Part shown: one piece after another, positions 10,901 through 19,858 of the stretch
Position numbering within the stretch: the stretch's first letter is position 1
Layout of the letters: each line of letters begins with the position of its first letter
Source of the DNA: Hwangdonia lutea
Lineage (GTDB): Bacteria > Bacteroidota > Bacteroidia > Flavobacteriales > Flavobacteriaceae
Assembly (NCBI RefSeq): GCF_032814565.1
Contig: NZ_CP136521.1
Location: forward strand, 310,001 to 374,000
Direction: 5' to 3'
Length of the DNA stretch: 64,000 nucleotides
Program-made: the position numbers and the translations under genes
Notes under the pieces: model-generated
What the model was told of the DNA's origin: nothing
Seen by the model: the letters and a program-made list of their open reading frames with translations, nothing else
Databases searched by the model: none

Positions 10901-12832
10901 CAAACCATATTTATTCGTGTTGAGAATATTACCGATGCGAATTGCGCTGCGACCTCATCGTTTACAATACAAGTATCGTCCGACCCTATTTACAATACGT
11001 TTAGCCCGTATTTGATTTGTGACGATATTACTAACGACCAGCAACACGAATTCGATTTATCTGAAAAAGTAACCGAAATATCCCAAGGTTCGCCAGATAT
11101 TCTTAATGTTTCATTTCATTTAAACCGACAAGATGCCGAGGATAATTTAAACCCGCAACCGTTACAATATACTAACGTTTCAAATCCACAGTCGCTTTAT
11201 GTTCGAATAGAAAATAGCAACTCGTTTTGTTTTGTTGTTGAAGAATTGGGAATAAACATCATTGCATCGCCAGATTTAACAGAGGCTACGCCTTTTGAAA
11301 ATTGCGACACCGATTACGATGGCTTTGTAAGCTTTAATTTGGAAGATGCCGATTTTCAAATTAATGACAGATTGCAAAACAATCTCATCACCAATTACTT
11401 TGAAAACTTTTTAGATATTAATCAAAATGACGGTTTAGATAACAGCAACGAAATTACAGATCCCACCAATTATATTTCGGATACCAAAACAGTTTATATA
11501 AAAGTTGCTAATACCTTAACGGGCTGTTTTAGTGTTATTCCGTTGGATTTGGTAGTCGTTTCACCACCGCCAACAAATAACATTGGCACCATCGAAATTT
11601 GTGATAACGATACCCAGACATTTGATTTAACTACGGTAGATGCCCAAATTGTGAATGACCCAAGTGCTGTAAATATTACGTACCATGACAACCAAAACGA
11701 TGCTGATAACGACCAAAACCCTATTGGAACCACATTCAACTATACCGCGAGTAGTCATATTATTTATGTAAGAGTCAACGATCCGTTGGTTAATTGTCCA
11801 ATAACAGTATCTTTTAACTTACAAATAAATGCAAACCCCATTGCCAATACATCTCCAGATTTAGTAGCATGTGATGATGATTTTGATGGCTTTTTCGAAT
11901 TTGATTTAACGGCAAGCGCCAGTGCAGTAATTGGTTCGCAAAATACTTCAACACATTCGGTAACCTATTATAGCGATGCAACAAATGCCGAAGCTGCTAC
12001 AAACCCTCTGCCAAATTTACATTCTGCTTTTGATGGTGAAATTATTTTTGCACGCATTCAAAATGATAATACAGGATGTTTTGCCGTATCGCAATTTGCC
12101 ACTCGTATAAACCCTTTGCCGGTAATTCCAATAGACGACTTTGTACCCCTTTGTATTAACGATTTACCTTTGATTATTAGCGCAGATACCGGTAACCCAA
12201 ACGACACTTATTTATGGTCTACTGGCGAAACAGCAACCGAAATACTTTTAAATGATACCACAGATATTGGCGATTATTGGGTAACCGTTACAAGGCCCTA
12301 TGTTATAGGTTCAGACTGCTCGTATACCAAAAACTTTACGGTTATTGAATCTGAAGATGCAACCATCAATTTCACCACAAAAGTTGATTTTGCAGACCCC
12401 AACAGCATTACCGTTGATGTTAGCGGTATTGGCGAATATGTATTTATTTTAGATGACGGCGAACCACAAACATCAAACGTTTTTGAAAATGTAACTTTTG
12501 GTTTGCACGTAGTAACCATACGCGATTTAAATGGCTGTAAAGATGTAACCACCGAGGTTGTGGTCATTGATATCCCAAAATTTGTTACGCCAAATAACGA
12601 TGGTACTTTCGATACCTGGCATATTGTTGGCGTGCAGGAAATCCCAGGAACCGTAGTTTACATTTATAACCGACACGGTAAATTATTAAAAACACTTCCA
12701 CATACTTCTGTTGGTTGGGATGGTACTTTTAACGGACAGAACATGCCATCAGATGATTATTGGTTTGTGGCAAAAGTGATTCAAAATGGTGAAGCCTTCG
12801 ATATTCGGGGTCATTTTGCTTTAAAGCGTTAA
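7946..12832 (+). CDS. Giant secreted T9SS type B protein, choice-of-anchor L plus 11 repeats
   Basis: A 1628-residue secreted protein. The signal peptide ends at YAFSQQ (about residue 21). Residues about 35-235 match the choice-of-anchor L domain, with NGIMLTTGNATSGGNN and the acidic Ser motif LLASEEYFGINPCQLSDGFA. An Ig-like segment follows, then eleven repeats of about 85-95 residues from about 345 to 1392. Each starts with a Cys-Asp acidic motif (such as VICDNDSNPEDG, PYCDTDDDG, ACDDDFDG) and ends with a motif like TIYVRVxNxxTGC. An Ig-like block with YLWSTGETATEI precedes the type B sorting domain (IPKFVTPNNDGTFDTW). It is separated from the previous gene by 138 bp and may have its own promoter. 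It is probably an extended surface fibre or adhesin; no enzyme domain is seen. Confidence 0.9.
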   Translation: MKFVNCLLGLLLLGSSYAFSQQISVDDSVGLQQLIEDNLVQNSCVEITNITSFVNGSSSGFSSYAQFDRAGSNFPFQNGIMLTTGNATSGGNNVTTPTLSEGSTVWGTDPDLEAALGISNTLNATSIEFDIVSISSQLQFNYLLASEEYFGINPCQLSDGFAFLIKETGSPLPYQNIALVPGTSTPVNTNTIHDEIFGVCPAQNDQYFDGYNVGDTNYNGRTTVLTAQTTITPYVQYHIKLVIADQTDIEYDSAVFIEGNSFKILDLGEDVSTCAPSVTLDADIDNPLATYAWFLDNAPLATTLPTISATQDGTYRVEVTVDLNGTACVETDEIVVVLNTEEPINPITDYVLCDDISGDETEVFDLSSKNAEVINNIPFTNYDFSYHLSDADARNNVNPVSGNFSNTINPQTIYVRIQDNDTGCYGFTTFNLIVNPVPTITDPTDLEVCDSDTQPDGYTVIDLTQKDDEITGGQSSLLVSYHYTSADADSGANPIPIPYVNTNTPTEVVYIRVIDTQTGCVNSSSSLTINITTSPIVNRDTQYLDACDMDHDGSAEFDLTQVINDVLMGLTGVTFTFHETLPDAQSGDNPIANETNYQYQNALLEPGNATLYIRIVDDNTGCASIVPLEVHTNLLLTGTDTGDFALCDNNDDATDTLAFDLTTVALYIADELPNIFVTFYETETDRDSGTNPLDDSILYPATSPTTLYIKIDDTASGCSDFSEITLLVNPVILFNPANPLPYCDTDDDGIVSIDLASLDDTVTGGNTDFEVRYYPSSTDAENNSNQLPPFYTNTGPIETIYARIENIDTGCSTINPFDIEIYVAPAATSPSPEVICDNDSNPEDGFSIINLDDAISEVVANPTGLNIGFFNSFDDADNNVNPITNTSNYNANTQIVYIRVGNNDSLGCYNIVEYEITVNTTPIIPDITPFQICKDDGTFTADFLLVDKDAEILNGQTGKEVFYFEDAAFTLPIDKNTAYQNTSPSQTIFIRVENITDANCAATSSFTIQVSSDPIYNTFSPYLICDDITNDQQHEFDLSEKVTEISQGSPDILNVSFHLNRQDAEDNLNPQPLQYTNVSNPQSLYVRIENSNSFCFVVEELGINIIASPDLTEATPFENCDTDYDGFVSFNLEDADFQINDRLQNNLITNYFENFLDINQNDGLDNSNEITDPTNYISDTKTVYIKVANTLTGCFSVIPLDLVVVSPPPTNNIGTIEICDNDTQTFDLTTVDAQIVNDPSAVNITYHDNQNDADNDQNPIGTTFNYTASSHIIYVRVNDPLVNCPITVSFNLQINANPIANTSPDLVACDDDFDGFFEFDLTASASAVIGSQNTSTHSVTYYSDATNAEAATNPLPNLHSAFDGEIIFARIQNDNTGCFAVSQFATRINPLPVIPIDDFVPLCINDLPLIISADTGNPNDTYLWSTGETATEILLNDTTDIGDYWVTVTRPYVIGSDCSYTKNFTVIESEDATINFTTKVDFADPNSITVDVSGIGEYVFILDDGEPQTSNVFENVTFGLHVVTIRDLNGCKDVTTEVVVIDIPKFVTPNNDGTFDTWHIVGVQEIPGTVVYIYNRHGKLLKTLPHTSVGWDGTFNGQNMPSDDYWFVAKVIQNGEAFDIRGHFALKR

Positions 12833-12866
12833 CAGTCTCTAATAAGTTAAGTTTGCAACTCATTAT

Positions 12867-13514
12867 TTATTCTGCTTCTTCTAATTGTTTATGAGAACCG
12901 TCGCAATTTGGCTTTCGTTTTGATAGTCCGCAAACACAATCGTTCAAACCATATCCATCCATAATTCGTTGGGTGTTCTTTTCAATTCGCAATATTTTAG
13001 TTTTTGATTGTTTTGGTTTGTTAAAATATAAGAGATAACCTATTTGTCTGCCTTCGGTGAGGCTTTTAAATGCTTTTTCAAATTTAGGGTTTTCTGTAAA
13101 TTTTTGTTCCAGCTCCTTTGGCATTTCAAAATCGGAAGTCTTTTTCTTTTTAACTTTCAATCCCAATTTTTCTATCGCTATGGCTTCCTCAATGTACTGC
13201 TTTATAATTAGTTTCTGTTCTGTAATTTCTGGCGTATCTGTAAATCGGATTTGTCGTGCAGATTGTGTATTTTCAGCTTGTTGAATTAAAATGTTTTCAG
13301 AGTCTTTCAATAAAACACCTTTATGAAACAGAATGGCGCAATAATCTTTGAATTCATGGATTAGAACAATGTTTTTTCCATTGCTTGTATAACAAGGATG
13401 CATCCATTTAAAATCTTCTTTTAGTCCGCAATCCAAAATAATCTCGCGAAGTTTCGTCAATTCGTCCTGCCATTTTTTAAGGCCGTTCAAATATTCATTT
13501 ACTTCTTGGTTCAT
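12867..13514 (-). CDS. DUF1801/YdeI family protein with C-terminal CDGSH iron-sulfur motif
   Basis: A 215-residue cytoplasmic protein. Residues about 1-110 form a DUF1801 fold (WQDELTKLREIILDCGLKE, FKWMHPCYTSNGKNIVLI). Residues 115-185 form the YdeI/OmpD-associated helical part (PKELEQKFTENPKFEKAFKS and a basic segment). The C-terminus contains CVCGLSKRKPNCDGSH, which fits the CDGSH pattern C-x-C-x2-S-x3-P-x-C-D-G-S-H exactly, so it can be expected to bind one [2Fe-2S] cluster. The paralogue at 29808-30401 ends without the motif. It lies in the minus orientation between T9SS cargo genes. The physiological role is unknown; a redox or stress link is inference from the cluster motif. Confidence 0.85.
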   Translation of the reverse strand: MNQEVNEYLNGLKKWQDELTKLREIILDCGLKEDFKWMHPCYTSNGKNIVLIHEFKDYCAILFHKGVLLKDSENILIQQAENTQSARQIRFTDTPEITEQKLIIKQYIEEAIAIEKLGLKVKKKKTSDFEMPKELEQKFTENPKFEKAFKSLTEGRQIGYLLYFNKPKQSKTKILRIEKNTQRIMDGYGLNDCVCGLSKRKPNCDGSHKQLEEAE

Positions 13515-13773
13515 ATTTTTAAGACAGCTTTTATCAAATGTTGCACAACCTTAAATATACCAAATAAAACTAAAAATCGCCGATAATAAATTAAAATCGT
13601 AAAATCGGCCATTTTCAAAGTTCATTTCAATATTATACTTAGACAAATACTACTCACTTCATCTTAAATAATTAAACCTTTAACTTTTTTATAAGTTCAA
13701 CTTAATTAAATGCTATATTTTAGTTGCTTCCTTAATATATGAGCAAATATATTTGATAGCCATGATTTTTTAT

Positions 13774-16700
13774 ATGAAGAAATTAAAAACTCGATTATAT
13801 ATTATTACAACATGTGCATCCGCATTATTTACCTTTTTTAGCAATTCTATTCATGCCCAAACAAACTGTACGTTTGGCGTCGCTGTTTTTAAAGAAGATT
13901 TTGGTTCGGGTACAGCAAGACTTGGCCCTTCTTTAAATCAAGACCCCAATAATGTGCATCCAAACTTTAGGCCTGCCGATTTGTACACTTACGTAGGAAC
14001 TGGAAGTGTAGGTCAAGATCAATATGGCATAATGAAAACCCCTAAAGATGCCGCTCCAAATGGTGCGGATTGGAACGATGATTTTCCAGACCATACCGGC
14101 AACCCCAATGGCTATTTATACTATTGTGATGCCAAAGAAGATTTGAATGTGTTTTATGCACAAAAAATTGATGGTTTGTGCGATGATATACAATACGAAC
14201 TTTCTGCTTGGTTTGCAAAAACAAATGCCCCCGATTACTTTATAGACCCCAATATTAAGTTAATAATTGGGTACACCGATATTAACGACCAGAATATTGG
14301 CAGCATTGTTGAAGCAGACACCGGCCCCATTGAAGGTGTGGGAACGAACAGGTGGCATCGCAGAAGTCTTGTTTTTTCCGTTCCAACGGGAACCGAAAAC
14401 ATCTACTTTATGTTAAAAAATAATGTGGCTGGCTTAGCCGGAAACGATTTAGCAATTGATGATATTCAAATTAGACCATGCGGACCGGTAATTGATAGCA
14501 TCGATCAATTAACAAGCGATCCTTCCTTCAATAATTCTTTTTGTATTACAGACACATCTAATAATACCATTAGTTTATCGGCCAACGTACCTAACAGTTT
14601 TGCCATGCAATGGCAGGAATCTACAACTCCAGGTGTTTGGGTGGATATTCCGAATGAAACATCTAGCGTTTTAAACCATACCATACCCGCCAACTCAAAC
14701 GCAACGCATTTAATAAGGCTTAAATTTGCCCACACTTTAGCCAATTTACTTAATTCTAAATGTCATTTTTTATCAGAGGTTTTAACTTATAATAAAACCT
14801 ATGCGAACCAAGCTTCTCATATGCAATTGTGTGATGACACCGGCGATGGCAAATCGCTATTCGATTTATCATCACAAAACAATTTTATAAACGCTGGTGG
14901 CGGTGTAACGATTACCTATCATAGTTCTCAAAATGATGCGGACACGGGAAACTCCCCATTACCAAACATGTATGATAGCGGAAATGCAACCATTTATGCG
15001 CGGGTAGAAAACAACACCCAATTATTGGGCAATATTTGTTATACCACCACAAGCTTTAATTTAGAAGTTTATTCCACGGTAATTAACACACCCATAAGTG
15101 CTCTGAGCAGCTGCGACAACACCTCCGTTGGTGCCGATACCGACGGCTACAATGTATTCGATTTAACCCTAAAAGAAACAGAACTTTTAAACGGCCAATC
15201 CTCATCAGATTTCACAATTACTTATTTTATTGATGCGGCTTATACCACTCAAATTACAACGCCCAATGCTTTTGTGAATACTACCGCTAGCGGACAAACC
15301 ATATATGTAAGAATCACGAATAACTTAAACCCCATCTGTTACACAGAGACCTCTTTTAACATTGAAGTGCTCTCATTACCTGATGCAAATTACCCAAACA
15401 CCTATAGTCAATGCGATGATGCCTCAAACGACGGACAAGCATTTTTTAACCTAACCCTCAATCATATTAAAGAAGAAATAAACCCTAACTATTTAAGTGA
15501 AGGGCTCATGTTTAGCTATTATGAAAACAAAAACCAAGCAGATAGTGCAACGAGTCCCATCGTAAATCCTACTACTTATCAAAACAGTATTGGTTTTGCC
15601 CCAGAAACCGTGTGGGTTAGAGTCGAAAACCCTAATGGCTGTTTTAGGGTTGTTCCGCTAACATTAGAGGTAAACCCATCAAGCGCAGCGTTAAACCAAT
15701 ATAACCCTCCGCCATTTTCCCTTTGTGACAATGGACCAAATAATAGAGATGGTTTTTCTACTTTTGATTTAACAGGACTAAAGAACCATATTTCAAACAC
15801 TATTTTCTCAACATTTAATGTTACTGTTCATTTTTATGAAAGTCAATTGGATGCTGAATTAGAAACAAATGAATTAACAAATATTGCCAATTACCAAAAC
15901 ACAATCGCTAACAGCTCGCAAAGCCTTTGGGTGCGTGTAAAAAGTGATTTAGGCAATAATTGTTTAGGTTTAAAAGAATTTGCTAACATACTAAACGTTG
16001 AAGCTTTACCCACGGCAAACCCGGTAACCATAAACAGACAATGCGATTTTGATACAACCGATACGGTGGTAAACTACCCGTTTGACACCTCACAAATTGA
16101 AACCGATTTACTAAATGGGCAATCGTCTACAAACGTAACGGTTACCTATTTTGATGAAAATAACGCACCATTACCCAGCCCTTTACCAAATCCATTTTTA
16201 ACAGAAAGTCAAACCATTACTGCGCGGGTAACCAATAATGCAACTTCAGCCCCAAATGGCCCGTGTTATGATGAAACAACGATTGAATTTATTGTAGATG
16301 AACAGCCTATAGCAAACCCCGTTTTCATTCCAGCAGTTTGCGACGGCGATGATGGGTTTGATGACGCTGATGGTTTACACCATTTCGATACCTCAACCAT
16401 TCAAAACAACATTTTAGGTATGCAAACGGGCATGGACGTTTACTATTCTTATTTAGATGAATTTGGGAGTCAAATTACCAATAGTCCGTCGCTACCAAAT
16501 CCATTTGTTTCGGGAACGCAAACCATTACGGTTGATGTTATAAACCCCACAAACCCTACCTGTACAGCATCTACAAATATAGATTTTATAGTAAATCCTT
16601 TACCCGATTTTTCTATTGAAACACCTCAAATTGTTTGTTCTTCCGACCCAACTTTTACAATTATTTTAGATCCTTTGGAAGACAACCCTTCAGAGAATTT

Positions 16701-17343
16701 TGTTTATGAATGGGTTTATGAAGATGGAACAACACTATCCAACAACCCTACATTAACAGTTTCAACCCCCGGAACTTATTCTGTTACACTCACAAAAACT
16801 GATGGTACCGGATGCTCAAGAACACGTGATGTTTTTGTAAATGCTTCCGAACTTGCCACCATCACTTTAAATGATGTTGTTATTGTTGATATTTCAGATA
16901 ACAATTCAATCACTATAAATGAAACCAATCTCGGACTTGGAGATTACGAATACGCTTTGGATGAAGAGTTTTCATTTTATCAAGATGAACCATTTTTCGA
17001 CAACATAAAGGCAGGATTTCACACCGTTTATGTGCGCGATAAAAAAGGTTGCGGTACAAGTTCAATTGATGTTTCTGTGATTGGTTACCCCAAATATTTC
17101 ACGCCAAATGGCGACGGTGTAAATGATTATTGGCAAATTTTAGGAGTAAATAATCAGTTTCAGCCCAATAGCACCATCCAGATTTTTGATCGTTACGGAA
17201 AATTAATAAAACAAATTCAAAGCGCATCTGCTGGATGGAATGGCACATTCAACGGCGAGTTATTAAATACAGATGATTATTGGTTTAAGGTTTATCTTGA
17301 AGATGGCCGGCAATTTATGGGGCATTTCACTTTAAAACGCTAA
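13774..17343 (+). CDS. Secreted T9SS type B sorting-domain protein with six repeats
   Basis: About 1189 residues from the ATG at 13774, which opens directly on a signal peptide ending in SNSIHAQ. The frame is open to a TTG at 13753 and an ATG at 13762, but these would add unneeded residues. Residues about 25-240 form a jelly-roll-like module (GTNRWHRRSLVFSVPTG, IDDIQIRPC), like carbohydrate-binding or laminin-G-like domains, then an Ig-like segment. Six Cys-Asp repeats begin near residues 352, 446, 546, 650, 756 and 855. An Ig-like block and the sorting domain (YPKYFTPNGDGVNDYW) end the protein. It is the fourth cargo gene of the cluster; the domain arrangement supports cell-surface display. 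A glycan-binding role is possible but unproven. Confidence 0.88.
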   Translation: MKKLKTRLYIITTCASALFTFFSNSIHAQTNCTFGVAVFKEDFGSGTARLGPSLNQDPNNVHPNFRPADLYTYVGTGSVGQDQYGIMKTPKDAAPNGADWNDDFPDHTGNPNGYLYYCDAKEDLNVFYAQKIDGLCDDIQYELSAWFAKTNAPDYFIDPNIKLIIGYTDINDQNIGSIVEADTGPIEGVGTNRWHRRSLVFSVPTGTENIYFMLKNNVAGLAGNDLAIDDIQIRPCGPVIDSIDQLTSDPSFNNSFCITDTSNNTISLSANVPNSFAMQWQESTTPGVWVDIPNETSSVLNHTIPANSNATHLIRLKFAHTLANLLNSKCHFLSEVLTYNKTYANQASHMQLCDDTGDGKSLFDLSSQNNFINAGGGVTITYHSSQNDADTGNSPLPNMYDSGNATIYARVENNTQLLGNICYTTTSFNLEVYSTVINTPISALSSCDNTSVGADTDGYNVFDLTLKETELLNGQSSSDFTITYFIDAAYTTQITTPNAFVNTTASGQTIYVRITNNLNPICYTETSFNIEVLSLPDANYPNTYSQCDDASNDGQAFFNLTLNHIKEEINPNYLSEGLMFSYYENKNQADSATSPIVNPTTYQNSIGFAPETVWVRVENPNGCFRVVPLTLEVNPSSAALNQYNPPPFSLCDNGPNNRDGFSTFDLTGLKNHISNTIFSTFNVTVHFYESQLDAELETNELTNIANYQNTIANSSQSLWVRVKSDLGNNCLGLKEFANILNVEALPTANPVTINRQCDFDTTDTVVNYPFDTSQIETDLLNGQSSTNVTVTYFDENNAPLPSPLPNPFLTESQTITARVTNNATSAPNGPCYDETTIEFIVDEQPIANPVFIPAVCDGDDGFDDADGLHHFDTSTIQNNILGMQTGMDVYYSYLDEFGSQITNSPSLPNPFVSGTQTITVDVINPTNPTCTASTNIDFIVNPLPDFSIETPQIVCSSDPTFTIILDPLEDNPSENFVYEWVYEDGTTLSNNPTLTVSTPGTYSVTLTKTDGTGCSRTRDVFVNASELATITLNDVVIVDISDNNSITINETNLGLGDYEYALDEEFSFYQDEPFFDNIKAGFHTVYVRDKKGCGTSSIDVSVIGYPKYFTPNGDGVNDYWQILGVNNQFQPNSTIQIFDRYGKLIKQIQSASAGWNGTFNGELLNTDDYWFKVYLEDGRQFMGHFTLKR

Positions 17344-17358
17344 CCCATTTATTTTGTG

Positions 17359-17366
17359 TAATTTTG
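17359..17366 (+). promoter_or_regulatory. Candidate -7 element of uvrB, 4 nt before the ATG
   Basis: TAATTTTG fits the Bacteroidota -7 consensus TAnnTTTG and ends 4 nt before the uvrB start codon. The predicted transcription start would fall on or next to the ATG, implying a leaderless mRNA. No clear -33 TTG was found. Confidence 0.4.
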
Positions 17367-17370
17367 CAAA

Positions 17371-19374
17371 ATGAAATTCAAAATAGATTCAGAATTTAAA
17401 CCAACTGGCGATCAACCACAAGCTATAAAGCAACTTGTTAATGGCATTAATACGGATGAAAAGTACCAAACTTTACTCGGTGTAACCGGTTCGGGAAAAA
17501 CCTTCACGGTTGCCAATGTGATTGAAGATGTGCAGCGCCCTACTTTGGTTTTAGCGCATAACAAAACACTCGCAGCGCAACTATATTCTGAGTTTAAACA
17601 GTTTTTCCCAGAAAATGCCGTTGAGTATTTTGTATCGTATTACGATTATTATCAACCCGAAGCTTACATTCCCGTTTCGGGCGTTTACATAGAAAAAGAT
17701 TTATCCATCAACGAGGAAATCGAGAAGATGCGTTTAAGCACAACATCCTCATTGCTTTCGGGCAGACGCGATGTAATTGTAGTCGCATCCGTATCCTGTT
17801 TATATGGTATTGGTAATCCGGTGGAGTTTCAAAAAAACGTCATCACCCTCACAAGAGACCAAGTTATTTCGCGCACCAAACTACTGCATCAATTGGTGCA
17901 AAGTTTATACTCGCGTACCGAGGGCGAATTTAATCATGGGAATTTTAGGATTAAAGGCGATACTGTAGATATTTTCCCGAGTTATGCCGATGATGCTTTC
18001 AGGATTCATTTTTTTGGCGATGAAATTGAAGATATTGAATCCTTTAATATTCAAACCAACGAAGTCATTGAAAAATATGACATTCTAACCATTTACCCAG
18101 CAAACATGTTTGTGACCTCGCCAGAGGTTTTACAAGGTGCTATTAAAAACATTCAGGATGATTTGGTAAAACAATACGATTATTTTAAGGAAATCGGAAA
18201 ACATTTAGAAGCAAAACGTTTGAAAGAGCGTACCGAATTCGATTTGGAAATGATACGCGAATTGGGCTATTGTTCGGGAATTGAAAACTATTCGCGGTAT
18301 TTGGATGGCAGACAACCGGGAAGCAGACCATTCTGTCTATTGGATTATTTTCCAGAGGATTACTTAATGGTTGTCGATGAAAGCCACGTTACCATTTCGC
18401 AAGTGCACGCTATGTATGGTGGCGATAGAAGCCGAAAGGAAAACTTAGTGGAATACGGTTTTAGGTTACCCGCCGCTATGGATAATCGGCCATTAAAATT
18501 TGAGGAATTTGAAGCCTTGCAAAACCAGGTTATTTACGTAAGTGCAACGCCTGCAGATTACGAACTTCAAAAATCCGATGGTATTTATGTGGAACAGGTG
18601 ATTCGCCCCACAGGGTTATTGGATCCCGAAATTGAAGTTAGACCAAGCTTAAACCAGATTGACGATTTAATTGAAGAAATACAGCAACGTGTTGAAAAAG
18701 ACGAACGCACTTTGGTAACCACGTTAACAAAACGTATGGCTGAGGAATTGACCAAATATTTGGATCGCATTCAAATACGCTGTCGTTATATTCACAGTGA
18801 TGTCGATACTTTAGAGCGCGTTGAAATTATGCAAGATTTACGTAAAGGCTTGTTTGATGTTTTAGTTGGTGTTAACCTTCTTCGTGAAGGGTTGGACTTA
18901 CCCGAAGTATCACTTGTTGCTATTTTAGATGCCGATAAAGAAGGCTTTTTACGTTCGGCCCGTTCACTTACCCAAACCGTTGGAAGAGCCGCGCGACACT
19001 TAAACGGAAAGGCCATTATGTATGCTGATAAAATTACCAAAAGCATGCAAAAAACCATTGACGAAACAGAATACAGGCGCGAAAAACAAATTGCTTATAA
19101 CACCGAAAACAACATCACACCAAAAGCCTTAAATAAAAGCTTGGACAATGCCTTATCAAAAAACTCGGTGAGCACGTATAGTTACGAATTGGAAGCTGCA
19201 AAAGCCGCCGAACCAGAAAGTGCCTATTTAAGTAAACAAGAACTGGAAAAGAAAATTCGCGAAAAGCGAAAATCCATGGAAGAAGCCGCCAAGGCTCTAG
19301 ATTTTATTGTGGCGGCCAAATTACGAGACGAAATTAAAAGCTACCAAAATAAACTAGAAAAGCTAAAGGTGTAA
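17371..19374 (+). CDS. uvrB: UvrABC nucleotide excision repair helicase subunit UvrB
   Basis: Full-length UvrB (667 aa). It loads with UvrA at DNA lesions, verifies damage and recruits UvrC for incision. Visible features are the N-terminal FKPTGDQPQAIKQL, Walker A in GVTGSGKTFTVANV, the beta-hairpin region with YYDYYQPEAYIP, DEAD-like VVDESHVTI, the helicase motif VGVNLLREGLDLPEV with QTVGRAARH, and a C-terminal UVR domain (residues about 625-665, KRKSMEEAAKALDFIVAAKL) that contacts UvrC. The start follows a -7-like element by only 4 nt. A hairpin overlapping the stop codon acts as terminator. It is probably monocistronic. Confidence 0.98.
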   Translation: MKFKIDSEFKPTGDQPQAIKQLVNGINTDEKYQTLLGVTGSGKTFTVANVIEDVQRPTLVLAHNKTLAAQLYSEFKQFFPENAVEYFVSYYDYYQPEAYIPVSGVYIEKDLSINEEIEKMRLSTTSSLLSGRRDVIVVASVSCLYGIGNPVEFQKNVITLTRDQVISRTKLLHQLVQSLYSRTEGEFNHGNFRIKGDTVDIFPSYADDAFRIHFFGDEIEDIESFNIQTNEVIEKYDILTIYPANMFVTSPEVLQGAIKNIQDDLVKQYDYFKEIGKHLEAKRLKERTEFDLEMIRELGYCSGIENYSRYLDGRQPGSRPFCLLDYFPEDYLMVVDESHVTISQVHAMYGGDRSRKENLVEYGFRLPAAMDNRPLKFEEFEALQNQVIYVSATPADYELQKSDGIYVEQVIRPTGLLDPEIEVRPSLNQIDDLIEEIQQRVEKDERTLVTTLTKRMAEELTKYLDRIQIRCRYIHSDVDTLERVEIMQDLRKGLFDVLVGVNLLREGLDLPEVSLVAILDADKEGFLRSARSLTQTVGRAARHLNGKAIMYADKITKSMQKTIDETEYRREKQIAYNTENNITPKALNKSLDNALSKNSVSTYSYELEAAKAAEPESAYLSKQELEKKIREKRKSMEEAAKALDFIVAAKLRDEIKSYQNKLEKLKV

Positions 19375-19407
19375 ACCTCTAGCTTTTCCATAACCCAAAA
19401 GGGTTTT
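19361..19407 (+). terminator. Two hairpins at the end of uvrB
   Basis: AGCTAAAGGT and ACCTCTAGCT pair with one mismatch around a GTAA loop and are followed by TTTT; this hairpin includes the uvrB stop codon. A second small hairpin, AACCC-AAAA-GGGTT followed by TT, comes just after. Together they look like a Rho-independent terminator. Confidence 0.6.
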
Positions 19408-19444
19408 CACAACACAAGTAAATTATTACTTAGCAGATAAAATT

Positions 19445-19858
19445 TTAATTGTACTGTGTTTTAAAAATATCTATTAATACGTCCGGAGGTACAATTTTAT
19501 TCGGGAAACTTTCCATTAAATACAAAACCTTGGTTATCGATTCGTGGCTCAATCCCATTCTCAACCCAAAATTATAAAGTTTTATAACGCCTGCAGAGTT
19601 GTTTCCATCGCCGTATTCTTGTTCGATATTCATCAACAAAACCAGTCTGTGAAACTGAACGATTCGTTCGCTATGCGATTTTAAATGCGTATAGGTAACA
19701 GGGTGTTCTATTAAATATTCAAAATCTTCACGAGATATTTCAAGCTGTTTGGCCACACCTAACAAAAAGTTATACTCAATATGTTTTATGTCTTTATCAT
19801 ATTTTGCAAAAGCAATCATTTCAGATAAAAGACTCAATTTTTCGACTCTATTAATCAT
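19445..19858 (-). CDS. TerB-like helical protein
   Basis: A 137-residue cytoplasmic, mostly alpha-helical protein. The opening MINRVEKLSLLSEMIAFAKY with following DKDIKHIEYNFLLGVAKQL and ISREDFEYLI resembles the TerB/tellurite-resistance helical fold, in which acidic residues between helices can bind metal. The resemblance is at fold level, and the function is unknown. It is convergent with uvrB. Homologues beside uvrB may have been labelled as excinuclease subunits by proximity; nothing in this sequence supports that label. There is no signal peptide or membrane segment. Confidence 0.7.
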   Translation of the reverse strand: MINRVEKLSLLSEMIAFAKYDKDIKHIEYNFLLGVAKQLEISREDFEYLIEHPVTYTHLKSHSERIVQFHRLVLLMNIEQEYGDGNNSAGVIKLYNFGLRMGLSHESITKVLYLMESFPNKIVPPDVLIDIFKTQYN

